Source of the DNA: an uncultured Collinsella sp.
Lineage (GTDB): Bacteria; Actinomycetota; Coriobacteriia; Coriobacteriales; Coriobacteriaceae
Assembly (NCBI GenBank): GCA_900544645.1
Contig: UQWG01000003.1
Coordinates: 1 to 64,000, forward strand
DNA length: 64,000 nucleotides
Direction of reading: 5' to 3'
Positions within the stretch are counted from its first letter, which is position 1, and every line of letters starts with the position of its first letter. Below, piece after piece: positions 1 to 8,322 of the stretch. The position numbers and the translations under genes were made by a program. The notes below the pieces were generated by a model, which was not told where the DNA came from, searched no databases, and saw nothing but the letters and a program-made list of their open reading frames with translations.

Positions 1-577
1 AAGAGTCAGCCAGGCGGCCGCGGTGACCGCGATAGATGCCGCCGTCGGTGGGCTCGGTGGAAATGACGAACTCGGGCTTAATGCCGTCCTTGTTGTAGAT
101 GTACTGCCAGCACATGCCGTCGCAGTCCTCTTCCTGGACGGTGCCGACGACCATGATCTTATAGCCCTCGGGGATGAGGCCCATGTCCTTCATCATCTTG
201 GCAGCGTAGGTAGCGGAAGCCATGCCGCCCTCCTGGTCAGAGCCGCCGCGGCCGTAGATGATCTCGTCGGTCTCGTAGCCCTCATAGGGATCGGCGTCCC
301 AGTTCTCGATGTTGCCGATGCCGACGGTGTCGATGTGGGAGTCGATGGCGATGATCTTGTCGCCCTCGCCCATAAAGCCCATGACGTTGCCCAGGCCGTC
401 GACCTTGACCTCGTCATAGCCAAGGCTCTCCATCTCGGCCTTGATGCAGGCAACAACCTCACCCTCCTCGCAGGACTCAGAGGGGTGGGAGATCATAGCG
501 CGCAGGAAGCGAGTCATATCAGCACGATGAGACTCAGCAGCAGCCTTGATAGCGTCGAAATCGAGTTCTTTAGCCAT
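1..577 (-). CDS. ygeY: YgeY-type M20 family hydrolase (3' end outside window)
   Basis: The 192 visible residues begin [20 protein letters not shown] and match the putative selenium-metabolism hydrolase YgeY of the M20 metallopeptidase family. The metal-binding region is visible: [11 protein letters not shown] (His and Asp ligands), then [13 protein letters not shown], then [11 protein letters not shown] with the paired glutamates expected of a catalytic base and metal ligand. In E. coli and purine-degrading anaerobes ygeY sits with ygeW and ygeX; its substrate is not settled. Here it lies 74 nt downstream of ygeX on the same strand, so the two are probably co-transcribed. The C-terminal half is beyond the window. 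The family call rests on motifs and context. Confidence 0.9.
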   Translation of the reverse strand, partial: MAKELDFDAIKAAAESHRADMTRFLRAMISHPSESCEEGEVVACIKAEMESLGYDEVKVDGLGNVMGFMGEGDKIIAIDSHIDTVGIGNIENWDADPYEGYETDEIIYGRGGSDQEGGMASATYAAKMMKDMGLIPEGYKIMVVGTVQEEDCDGMCWQYIYNKDGIKPEFVISTEPTDGGIYRGHRGRLADS

Positions 578-651
578 TGTTCATAACCTTTCAAACGAAG
601 GAATCTACCTGTGAGGTGGCGGAGCGATACCTATTTACTCCGCCCCAACGA

Positions 652-1866
652 TTAGCAAGTGGGATATTCGCCTTCCCAAACAATGCGGCGATACTGGTCG
701 GGATCCGTATCGCCCTCGGTGGAGAAGCAGAGCACGGAGCTCGTCTTGTCCAGGCCGATGAGCTCCTTGAGCTCGGCGTACTCGGGATCGAGCATGAGGG
801 TCTCGACCAGGCCGGTGGTCACAGCGCCGGACTCGCCGGAAATGACGCGCGGGTCGCCCTTCTCGGGAGCGCCCAGGGTGCGCATGCCGCGAGCGGTGAC
901 CCAGTCGGGGCAGGACACGAAGGCGGTGGCGTGGTTGCGCAGGATATCCCAGCCCAGAATGTTGGGCTCGCCGCAGCACAGACCGGCCATGATGGAAGGC
1001 ATGTCGCCGTCCACGATGCGCGGGTCGCCGTCGCCGGCGGCAGCGCCCTTGTACAGACAGGCGGCAGGCGCGCACTCGACCACGACAAAGGTGGGCGGGT
1101 TATCGGGATACAGGTTGGTGAAGTAACCCACCACGGCACCGGCGAGCGAACCCACGCCAGCCTGGACAAACACGTGGGTCGGGCGGTTGATGGCCATCTC
1201 GCGCAGCTGCTCGGCAGCCTCGGAAGCCATGGTGCCGTAGCCCTCCATGATCCAAGACGGGATCTTCTCGTAGCCCTCCCAGGCGGTGTCCTGAACGATA
1301 ACGCCGCGCTCGCAGGCATCGGCCTCGGCGGCGGCCATGCGCACGCACTCGTCGTAGTTGACCTCTTCGATGGTCACCGTGGCGCCCTCGGCGGCGATGT
1401 TATCGAAGCGGGGCTTGGTGGAACCCTTGGGCATGTGCACGACGGCCTTCTGGCCCAGCTTGTTGGCAGCCCATGCCACGCCGCGGCCATGGTTGCCGTC
1501 GGTGGCGGTAAAGAAGGTAGCCTGGCCAAAGTCCTTGGCCAGCTGATCGGAAGTCAGGTAATCGAAGGTGCACTCGGCAACGTCCTTGCCGGTCTCGTCG
1601 GCAATGTAGTTGGCCATGGCAAACGAGCCGCCCAGGACCTTAAAGGCGTTGAGGCCAAAGCGATAGCTCTCGTCCTTAACGCACAGGTTGGACAGGCCCA
1701 GGCGCGCGGCCTGGCCGTCCAGGCGGGCAAGCGGAGTGACGGTGTACTGGGGGAACGACTGGTGGAAGGCACAGGCCTTCTTCACGTGGTCGAGACTCAT
1801 GATTCCCAAGTGCTTGTCATCGCTCTTGGGCATCGTGTTGCTCGCCCACTGGATCTTATCGGCCAT
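652..1866 (-). CDS. ygeX: Diaminopropionate ammonia-lyase
   Basis: PLP-dependent fold-type II enzyme that converts 2,3-diaminopropionate to pyruvate and ammonia by way of 2-aminoacrylate. At 404 aa it has the usual family length (about 400). The PLP lysine is Lys76 in GLNAFKVLGGSFA. A phosphate-binding glycine-rich loop (QAGVGSLAGAVVG) lies near residue 228, and ATDGNHGRGVAWAANKLGQ carries the Asn-His-Gly signature of the threonine dehydratase superfamily. It precedes ygeY in the same direction and diverges from a YheO-type regulator. In purine-degrading gut bacteria ygeX belongs to the anaerobic purine breakdown locus, which fits the xdhD/ygfK/ssnA operon further right. The released aminoacrylate would be a substrate for the RidA encoded at 23.2-23.6 kb. 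Confidence 0.95.
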   Translation of the reverse strand: MADKIQWASNTMPKSDDKHLGIMSLDHVKKACAFHQSFPQYTVTPLARLDGQAARLGLSNLCVKDESYRFGLNAFKVLGGSFAMANYIADETGKDVAECTFDYLTSDQLAKDFGQATFFTATDGNHGRGVAWAANKLGQKAVVHMPKGSTKPRFDNIAAEGATVTIEEVNYDECVRMAAAEADACERGVIVQDTAWEGYEKIPSWIMEGYGTMASEAAEQLREMAINRPTHVFVQAGVGSLAGAVVGYFTNLYPDNPPTFVVVECAPAACLYKGAAAGDGDPRIVDGDMPSIMAGLCCGEPNILGWDILRNHATAFVSCPDWVTARGMRTLGAPEKGDPRVISGESGAVTTGLVETLMLDPEYAELKELIGLDKTSSVLCFSTEGDTDPDQYRRIVWEGEYPTC

Positions 1867-2143
1867 ACGGTGAACTCCTTAAGTCCTCTCTTGCCGGCCC
1901 CCGCATACGCGTTTCAGCCCGATCCCATTCACACGACTGAACTTTTATGTGGATGCCAAACAAAAAGTTTGTTAGTAATGTTCTATCACACTTTTTGATT
2001 GGTATATCTAACGAATTGTTTGTTGCCGTAATCGGTACTTTTTCGCCGCCGAACGGTCACACAACGCAGCGACGCTTTCGTTATTTGCGAACAGGTGTGG
2101 TTTATGGCACAGTGAGCCCAAACTAATTTTTAGGAAGGTACCC
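1867..2143. promoter_or_regulatory. Divergent control region between ygeX and the YheO-type regulator
   Basis: This 277-nt region must hold both divergent promoters. It contains an exact small palindrome, AACAAA-AAG-TTTGTT (1959-1973), and about 50 bp on a related AACGAATTGTTTGTT stretch, so a regulator could bind two sites carrying TTTGTT. The AT-rich centre (about 1940-2030) contrasts with the GC-rich coding flanks. I could not fix a convincing -35/-10 pair. The regulator gene itself has an AGGAAGG ribosome site 6-7 nt before its ATG. Confidence 0.35.
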
Positions 2144-2797
2144 ATGACCCCCGCACAGATTGAGTTTTACAAGCGCCTCGCACACGGTCTGGCGCTCCAA
2201 TTTGGCCCCAACTGCGAAGTCGTCGTCCACGATCTGGAGACCGAGGACGTGGACCACTCCATCGTAGTGATCGAAAACGGCCACGTCAGCGGGCGCAAAC
2301 TGGGTGACGGCCCCAGCCATATCGTGTTTGAGTCCATGCACGAGGGCGCCACCGACGTACACGACCGCGAGCCATACCTCACCAAAACCACCGATGGCAA
2401 GCTGCTCAAGTCCTCGACGATCTTTATCCGCAACGATGAGGGCAAACCCGTCGGCATTTTGGGCATCAACTTTGACATTACGCTTATGAAGGCTTTTGAG
2501 CGTTCGCTCGACGCCTTTACCGGCACCGGCGGCACGGGCTATACCGAGCCCGAGCCTATTACCAAGAACATCGGCGACCTGCTCGAGGACCTGCTGCACG
2601 AGTGCGAGCAGTTTGTGGGCAAGCCCGCGGCACTCATGACCAAAGACGAGCGCATTCGTGCCATTGGCTACCTCGACCGTCGCGGTGCCTTCCTCATTTC
2701 CAAGTCGAGCGAGCGCGCCTGCGAGTTCTTTGGCATCTCAAAGTACAGCTTCTATAGCTACCTCAATGAGGCCAAGGCGGCGGCCGGCGACAAGTAG
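2144..2797 (+). CDS. YheO/DauR-type PAS-HTH transcriptional regulator
   Basis: This 217-aa protein has the two-part layout of the YheO-like regulators. The N-terminal PAS_6-type domain (about residues 10-125) includes FGPNCEVVVHDLE, IENGHVSGRKLGDG and GKPVGILGINFDITLM. A C-terminal helix-turn-helix (about residues 165-215) includes YLDRRGAFLISKSSERACEF followed by FGISKYSFYSYLNEAK. Such proteins usually sense a small metabolite and control the adjacent catabolic gene. It diverges from ygeX-ygeY, so control of that pair is the simplest reading. A paralogue of nearly the same length (218 aa) lies beside the permease operon at 22.5 kb. The ligand is unknown. Confidence 0.88.
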   Translation: MTPAQIEFYKRLAHGLALQFGPNCEVVVHDLETEDVDHSIVVIENGHVSGRKLGDGPSHIVFESMHEGATDVHDREPYLTKTTDGKLLKSSTIFIRNDEGKPVGILGINFDITLMKAFERSLDAFTGTGGTGYTEPEPITKNIGDLLEDLLHECEQFVGKPAALMTKDERIRAIGYLDRRGAFLISKSSERACEFFGISKYSFYSYLNEAKAAAGDK

Positions 2798-2916
2798 GCA
2801 CTCGCCTGGATTGCCCCCCTTTGGGCGCGAGTTCTGGAAAGCACGAATCCAAGACCGAGCCGCTTGGGAAGTTCCATATAATCGATGTCATTAGTATTTC
2901 GAAAGGATGGAACAGA

Positions 2917-3903
2917 ATGGCGTTGAGCAAGGCATCATGCACCGGTCGCGGATTGATTCCGGCAATTGGTGGACATGTGCACCGCATGTTCGATGAGGGT
3001 GAAGACGACCTGTTTTCGCTGAGCCTTGACGACGTGATGGATGATCGCCCGTGGACCGCCGACGAACTCATGGGCGGCGGGGCTCGCCCGTCAAGCCCCA
3101 ATCCCGCACTTGCGCCTAAGTCCGCACCTGCGCCGACTCCTGCGCAGTCGCCTGTTTCGACGCCCGCGCCTACGCCCGCACCCACTTCGGCGCTCACGCC
3201 CGCTCCCCGCCCCGCAAGCGACCCGTCCGAGACGGCGGCATTTCTCGCAGCAGCGACGCAGGGCAAATCGGCCGACAGCACCGTTATGTACAGCGCCCAG
3301 CAGTTGCCCGTTCCCGCGGCACGCAAGCCTCCGGTCGCAAGGCTCGATGAGCCCGTTGCCCATCATGTTGCCTACGATTCCTGGGCTGCAACCGATCTGG
3401 ATGAGACCTCTACCGGCATGCCGGCGCTCGACGTTCCAGTTAACCCGCTTTTTGCCGCCAACACGAGCGCCGCGGACTATGAGGGCGGTGCGGCATATTC
3501 CGATTATTCCGATGGCTATGCTGGCACCGGTCGCATCGAGACCGAGGATTATGGCACCGCATCGAGCGATTATCTCAACGATCCGTACGCTGCCACGCCT
3601 GCACCGGAATATGACCCGGAGGCCGCGTCCGCACCGGCGTATACGAAAAGCACGGGCGAAGAGCGCTTCGCCGATTATTACGCCGAGGAAAAGGCGCTGC
3701 GTTTCTCGGAATTTCCGCAGGCAGTCAAGGTTGCCTTTATCGCCATTATCATTGCCCTGCTCGGCGTCATTGCGTTTGAGGGATTCCAGCTGTTCCGCGG
3801 CCCCACCCAAGCGGAGTCGGAGACCCAGCAAAAAGAGGACGATAACCAGTACCTGGACATCAACACCCTCAAGGGCGACCCCAACGACGAGGACGACGAG
3901 TAG
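2917..3903 (+). CDS. Hypothetical Pro/Ala-rich protein with one C-terminal membrane segment
   Basis: No family recognised. I chose the ATG followed by ALSKASCTG because a GAAAGGA ribosome site lies 9 nt upstream; an in-frame ATG 32 codons earlier lacks one. The 328-aa product has an acidic N-terminal patch (FDEGEDDLFSLSLDD), then a low-complexity Pro/Ala/Thr region (about residues 55-100, repeated AP, TPAP units), then a Tyr/Asp-rich linker. A single hydrophobic segment near residues 275-298 (VKVAFIAIIIALLGVIAFEG) is followed by a short charged tail ending DPNDEDDE. There is no signal peptide, so the long N-terminal part is probably cytoplasmic. It follows the regulator by 119 nt in the same direction. 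A cell-envelope or division-related role is possible but unsupported. Confidence 0.7.
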   Translation: MALSKASCTGRGLIPAIGGHVHRMFDEGEDDLFSLSLDDVMDDRPWTADELMGGGARPSSPNPALAPKSAPAPTPAQSPVSTPAPTPAPTSALTPAPRPASDPSETAAFLAAATQGKSADSTVMYSAQQLPVPAARKPPVARLDEPVAHHVAYDSWAATDLDETSTGMPALDVPVNPLFAANTSAADYEGGAAYSDYSDGYAGTGRIETEDYGTASSDYLNDPYAATPAPEYDPEAASAPAYTKSTGEERFADYYAEEKALRFSEFPQAVKVAFIAIIIALLGVIAFEGFQLFRGPTQAESETQQKEDDNQYLDINTLKGDPNDEDDE

Positions 3904-3973
3904 CGAGGGCCGAAGGCGGCCACAGGGTCCCGCATCCAGCACCGGCTTCTAAGTGCTGTTTTGTCATCCAACT

Positions 3974-4083
3974 ACACTTTTCCGGATAATTTGCCCATCG
4001 AATTTGACACTTTTCCGAAGTTTTAAGGTGCCTATTTCGACACTTTTCCGTACTTTTACACGGCTGATTTCGACACTTTTCCG
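3974..4083. repeat. Four direct repeats at an exact 33-bp period
   Basis: The 11-mer ACACTTTTCCG starts at 3974, 4007, 4040 and 4073, exactly 33 bp apart each time. In the last three copies the match extends upstream: TTTG or TTCG precedes the core. The 22 bp between cores are AT-rich and largely different, although the second and third resemble each other. The array lies in the non-coding stretch between the Pro/Ala-rich protein gene and the 140-aa hypothetical gene. A constant 33-bp step is about three helical turns, which would place bound proteins on one face. See also the 23-bp array at 10.85 kb. Confidence 0.85.
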
Positions 4084-4183
4084 GATGAAAGCCGAATAAT
4101 CACTTGGGAAACCAACGCCGTTTGCACGTCATTTCGCAGGCGGCGCTTGATTTCTGCCCGCGCGCGCTTATAGACTCCATCTT

Positions 4184-4207
4184 GCCCGCAAGGAGCGGGC
4201 GCGTTTT
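4184..4207 (+). terminator. Possible weak rho-independent terminator
   Basis: A 6-bp GC stem, GCCCGC/GCGGGC with loop AAGGA, is followed by GCGTTTTA. It could end transcription from the left before the 140-aa gene. The stem is short and the T-run is brief and offset, so this is tentative. Confidence 0.35.
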
Positions 4208-4301
4208 ATCCAGAGTCGGGGTAGAGAGTTGGCTCCACGATCCCGACGCCAACCGGCCAAGAGGCACGGTGGCCCTGCCAACATCGATGAAAGGAGTCTG
4301 T

Positions 4302-4724
4302 ATGGACAATTTCTCCGTGCGCAGCGAGCGCAACTTCCACAATCTGGTCGTCAAACCGAATCACATGCATCTTCTGGATAAGCCAAATGGCTACGCCTCG
4401 GCCATGGTCAAGAGCAGCCTCTCCCACCAGATGCGCTTTACGATACAGAAGCTCGAGGAAGAGCTCTGTGCTGCCGGCAATCCGCATGTGCTGCAGATCA
4501 AGCTGTCCGGGGATAACCTGCGCGAACCGTCGAGTTGGAAGCTGTTTGCAGACGGCACGTGCATCGCGAACGGCTCGGGTGACTTTGCCCGCGAGTGCTT
4601 CTGCGAGGGTGCCAAGGTGTTTCTGGACCTGTGTCGCGACGCCGTACGCACGGCCGAGCTGTACCAGTGGAGCCAGAGGGAGTATGAGCTGCTGAGTGCC
4701 GCGCGCGGGATCGCGGGGGTGTAG
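4302..4724 (+). CDS. Hypothetical protein, 140 aa
   Basis: No family recognised. The start MDNFSVRSERNFHN is supported by an AAGGAG ribosome site 5 nt upstream, which overlaps an earlier in-frame ATG and so argues against that one. The product is soluble, with no membrane segment or signal peptide, and mixed in charge. One stretch (KLSGDNLREPSSWKLFADGT) could be a beta-rich core, and the C-terminal half looks helical (FARECFCEGAKVFLDLCRDA). It has its own upstream region and stands 324 nt before a secreted protein gene, so it may be transcribed alone. Confidence 0.65.
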   Translation: MDNFSVRSERNFHNLVVKPNHMHLLDKPNGYASAMVKSSLSHQMRFTIQKLEEELCAAGNPHVLQIKLSGDNLREPSSWKLFADGTCIANGSGDFARECFCEGAKVFLDLCRDAVRTAELYQWSQREYELLSAARGIAGV

Positions 4725-5048
4725 GAACAGAAGCCTCATGACGGTGGCCTCAGCTGGAATGACGTGTCGCTCGATGAATGATCTCAACAACGTAGCCGAT
4801 GCGCTGCATTTCACCTCAAAGGCACTGAGCGATCGGGCGGCGTCCAGCATTTCTTTGATACCCCCAATTGATTGTTCCAAGAAAGTCTCTTCATGCTCTC
4901 ATAATCGCCCTTACGAGAAACTTGGACGAGACGGGCGTCCACATGCCGCCTCTAAACTAACGAGCCGTTCGCGGAAAGAACATCTGGCTAGCGTGGGCCA
5001 AAGATATACTGGTGTCGTTGCAACAATTATGGAAGATCGGCACCGCCA
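4725..5048. other. Intergenic stretch with no supported feature
   Basis: This is 324 nt between the 140-aa hypothetical gene and the surface protein gene. An open frame runs through it in the + direction, but it begins inside the upstream gene, has no ribosome site and encodes a low-quality Ser/Arg-rich sequence, so I do not call it. No strong hairpin or promoter pair was found. The downstream gene has only a distant GGAAG (5031-5035) before its ATG. Confidence 0.5.
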
Positions 5049-6863
5049 ATGACCTCCTTGAAATTCTCCAGGCGCTTCGCGCTTAGCCTGCTCGCCTCGC
5101 TGTCCGCCACCGTGGCATTAGCATTACCCACGACCGCCCTCGCGTTGTCGGACCCGAATCCGCCCATCGTCTCCAACGTGACGATATCCGCGATGTCCGT
5201 CACGGCTGGCTCCACGCTGCATGTCGGCTATGACGTCGACGACCCGGACGGGGTGCGGTCCGTCACGCCGATAGTCGAGGTCGTCGTCGATAGCGATGAC
5301 GGGGGCCAGGGCAACAGCTCCCGCCTCGCCTTCCGGTCGACCGGCGACACGACCGCGGGCTTCGATATCCCCACCTCCCCGAGCGACCGGCCCTGCAGGT
5401 ACCGGATCATCGGCCTCGGCGTGACCGATAGCCTTGGATGGATTACCGATGTCTACGACGCGGCGTATGCCGAGGAAAAGGGACTCGACTGTCCGACCTT
5501 CGCCACCAGCCCCCTCGTCTATGAGGTGACCGAGGGGCCCGCGGACCAGAACCCGCCGACCGTGTCCTCCGTGTCGCTCTCGAGCAGGGAGGTCGCGACC
5601 GGTGCCGACTTCCACATCTCTTGGACCGTCTCCGATGCCGACGGCGTTCGCTCCGTTTCCCCCATACTGCGGCAGGGCTGGGAGAATTCGGACGACGGCT
5701 GTTCTGTTTCGTCAGCCTATTATCACGGAGGCTCGTCTATCGACGGGTTTGACCTCACATTCGGCAGCAATAGGATCGGAAGGCACAGGCTGATCGGCCT
5801 TTCGGTCACCGATGGCCTAGGGTTCGAGACCGATGTGTACGAGAGTTCCTACGCCATGGCCAACGGCATTTCGGGCGCGACTTTCTCGGTTGGCGACCCG
5901 AGCGAGCTGCGCTTCGAGGTGACCGGCAGCGCGATCGACCGGAACCCGCCCACGGTCTCGAACGTTTCCATCTCCGCGAAGAGGGTCCCCGTCGGCGGGA
6001 TCCTCCGTATCTATTGCAATGTAGGCGACGCGGACGGCGTAAAGTCTGTCTCCCCGATCCTCGGCGACCCCGGCTATGTCGAGGACCCGAACTCTTTAAA
6101 GACCCGCAAAACGTTGAGCTGCAGCTACGATGCGGCAAGGGGCTATATCGAAATCGAGTTCCCCACGTCGCTCTCGATGAGCTCGTTTGAAATCCAAGCC
6201 CTCGCGGTCCTCGACAAGACGGGCCACGAGACCTTCGTCTACAGCTCCGCCTACGCCGAGCGTAACGGCAAGACCGGCGTTCAGACCTTTGATGTCGACG
6301 ACGCGGGGGACGTCACCTTCGACGTGACCGCTCCGCTGTATGCCGCCACCAAGGGCGACGGGCAGGCGTATGCAAAGGACGGCGAGGCCGGTCTGGCCTT
6401 CCGCTTCAGCGGTCCTCTCGATGAGTTCACGCGTCTCCTCGTGGACGGAACTGAGGTCTCCGCCGAGAACTACACCGCAACCAGGGGCAGCACGATTATC
6501 GAGCTCAGGCCGTCCTACCTGGACACGCTCGCCGCCGGCGGACACACCGTCACGGCCGTCTGGAAGGACGGGACGGCGACCGATGCGTCCTTCACCGTGG
6601 AGGGGAAGGCCCAAGGGGAGCAGGCGGGCGGAAAGACCGACGCAGATTCACCCGGCGACAACAAAAGTGATCCTGCCACTCCTGAAAAGGACGCCGACGA
6701 GGCGGCTACAAAAAAGTCGGGACGCACGACAGCCGATGAACCAAAGCTCGCTGCAACCGGCGACTCCACTTGGATGGCCAGCATCGCATTGGCCATGGCG
6801 GCCACGGCCTGCTTCACGGCAGCGAGAAGGCTTGAGCCCAAGCAGCATAGGCACGAACAGTAG
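5049..6863 (+). CDS. Secreted repeat protein with LAATG cell-wall sorting signal
   Basis: The 604-aa product starts with a classic signal peptide (RRFALSLLASLSATVALALP, then an Ala-rich cleavage region). Three tandem domains of about 125-130 aa follow; each opens with a version of NPPTVSNVSISA, has a (D/A)DGV(R/K)SV(S/T)PI core and ends with a DxTG/EVT-like strand, suggesting Ig-like beta-sandwiches. A fourth domain (about residues 435-525, ending GGHTVTAVWKDGTATDASFTV) resembles X2-type Ig modules. Then comes a charged linker, the sorting motif LAATGD, a hydrophobic segment (WMASIALAMAATACFTA) and a basic tail (ARRLEPKQHRHEQ). LAxTG motifs are typical substrates of class E sortases in high-GC Gram-positives. 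The function is probably adhesion or surface display; the ligand is unknown. Confidence 0.85.
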   Translation: MTSLKFSRRFALSLLASLSATVALALPTTALALSDPNPPIVSNVTISAMSVTAGSTLHVGYDVDDPDGVRSVTPIVEVVVDSDDGGQGNSSRLAFRSTGDTTAGFDIPTSPSDRPCRYRIIGLGVTDSLGWITDVYDAAYAEEKGLDCPTFATSPLVYEVTEGPADQNPPTVSSVSLSSREVATGADFHISWTVSDADGVRSVSPILRQGWENSDDGCSVSSAYYHGGSSIDGFDLTFGSNRIGRHRLIGLSVTDGLGFETDVYESSYAMANGISGATFSVGDPSELRFEVTGSAIDRNPPTVSNVSISAKRVPVGGILRIYCNVGDADGVKSVSPILGDPGYVEDPNSLKTRKTLSCSYDAARGYIEIEFPTSLSMSSFEIQALAVLDKTGHETFVYSSAYAERNGKTGVQTFDVDDAGDVTFDVTAPLYAATKGDGQAYAKDGEAGLAFRFSGPLDEFTRLLVDGTEVSAENYTATRGSTIIELRPSYLDTLAAGGHTVTAVWKDGTATDASFTVEGKAQGEQAGGKTDADSPGDNKSDPATPEKDADEAATKKSGRTTADEPKLAATGDSTWMASIALAMAATACFTAARRLEPKQHRHEQ

Positions 6864-7045
6864 CTCAAAGCGAACTCAACTGGGAAGGGCAGATGGATAG
6901 CCGTCCTTCTCTTATAATCAACCCAATCCGCTGAAATGCAATCAGTTAACGAGTTTCGCCAGACGCTCGGCCTCTACCTCGCTCTAGCAAGCCACCAGGC
7001 GATGAGATAATGCCCACGACTATCAACGTAAGCAAGGAGCGCGCT

Positions 7046-8281
7046 ATGGCAGACAACGAGACCAAACCCTCGGCGAACGACGGCCGAGAGGAGCTCGTGG
7101 CAAAACAGCTCGCATCGACCAAAATCCACCTCGCGCTCACTCAGAAGCGGGTGGACGTCTCCGGCGCCATCAAGCTACCGCTCGAGCGAATTCCCCAACT
7201 CGGCGTGGCGTTCGCCTCGCTCCCCTCGATGTTTCGCACCGTCACCAACACGGTGAGCGTGCCCACGCTGCTCCAGGCGACTGACAAATATGGTAACCCG
7301 CTCGATCCGTCGAAACTCAACTCGTTCAAGGACGGCAGCGGTCTCACAGGGGGCTACCGCGACGCCGCCAAGGGCCTTGGGCAGGCGCGCTTCCACGTAG
7401 TCGAGGGCGACATCGCCACGAGCGTCACGCAGGTGCCTTACGATCCAACATCGCTATTCATGGCAGCCGCAATCGCGCAGATAAACCAAAAGCTCGACTC
7501 CATCCAGGAGTCCGTCGACGAAATGTTCGAGTACATGCGTCAGCGCGACAAGGCCAACATGCGTGGCAACCTCAAGACGCTCGCAGACATCCTCAACGGT
7601 TACGGCCTCAACTACGGCAACGCCACCTACATGGCAAACGCCCATATGAAGGTGCTCGACATCAAGCAGTCGTCCGCGCAGGACATGGAACTCTTCCGCT
7701 CGCAGGCACAGGCGGATCTGAAAAAGAAAGGGTTCATCGAGGTGCGGGACGGCTTGGGCAGACGCCTCGACAAGGTGCTCGACTACCTCAAAGACTGCCA
7801 GCTCGCCACCTACATCCACGCATTCTCGCTGTTCCTCGAACCCATGCTCGCCCAGAACTTCGAGCCCGCAAAGCTCGCGGACGCCACTGCGAAGATTGAG
7901 GCTGATTCGATCGCGTACCGCGAGCTCTACACCGACTGCTACAACGCACTCGAAGCGGGGGCTGTCGACACCGTCGATGCGGCACTGCTGGGCGGTATCG
8001 CGTCCGCGGGCAAATTGCTCGGCCACGCCATCGCAAAGACCCCCGTGGGCGACCATACACTCATCGACGAGGCGCTCGAAGGCGCAGGAGAGAGCATCGG
8101 AAAGTTCAACGACAAGCAATCCGAGAAACTCCTCGAAAAGCTCCATCAGGCAAAGACGCCCGACGTCACGCCGTTTAAGCAGAGCGTAAAGGAGATCGAC
8201 ACCCTCTGCAACCGCCCCGCGCGGATCGCCGTGGACGCCGAGAACGTCTACATCTTGCCTGCCAAGCAGCAGGAAGAGTAA
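7046..8281 (+). CDS. Hypothetical protein, 411 aa, cytoplasmic, partly coiled-coil
   Basis: No family recognised. The ATG giving MADNETKPSANDGREE has an AAGGAG site at good spacing; an in-frame ATG 12 codons earlier does not. There is no signal peptide or clear membrane helix. A helical segment near residues 145-185 (MAAAIAQINQKLDSIQESVD, then EMFEYMRQRDKAN) looks like a coiled coil. A Gly/Ala-rich stretch near residue 315 (DAALLGGIASAGKLLGHAIA) is mildly hydrophobic. A good -10 hexamer TATAAT lies at 6913-6918, 128 nt upstream, without an obvious -35. The gene is single, between the surface protein and a convergent exonuclease gene. Confidence 0.7.
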   Translation: MADNETKPSANDGREELVAKQLASTKIHLALTQKRVDVSGAIKLPLERIPQLGVAFASLPSMFRTVTNTVSVPTLLQATDKYGNPLDPSKLNSFKDGSGLTGGYRDAAKGLGQARFHVVEGDIATSVTQVPYDPTSLFMAAAIAQINQKLDSIQESVDEMFEYMRQRDKANMRGNLKTLADILNGYGLNYGNATYMANAHMKVLDIKQSSAQDMELFRSQAQADLKKKGFIEVRDGLGRRLDKVLDYLKDCQLATYIHAFSLFLEPMLAQNFEPAKLADATAKIEADSIAYRELYTDCYNALEAGAVDTVDAALLGGIASAGKLLGHAIAKTPVGDHTLIDEALEGAGESIGKFNDKQSEKLLEKLHQAKTPDVTPFKQSVKEIDTLCNRPARIAVDAENVYILPAKQQEE

Positions 8282-8322
8282 CGATACGCGACAGGCACGC
8301 GCCATGCAGACAGCTAACGCCC

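Noticed and set aside
3974..4083. CRISPR array
   Set aside because: Repeats are 11-17 bp cores with 33-bp step, only four units, variable parts are not spacer-like in length and no cas genes are near. The same holds for the 23-bp array at 10.85 kb.
4696..5052. 118-codon open frame between the 140-aa gene and the surface protein gene
   Set aside because: Starts inside the upstream gene, has no ribosome site and unlikely amino acid composition.
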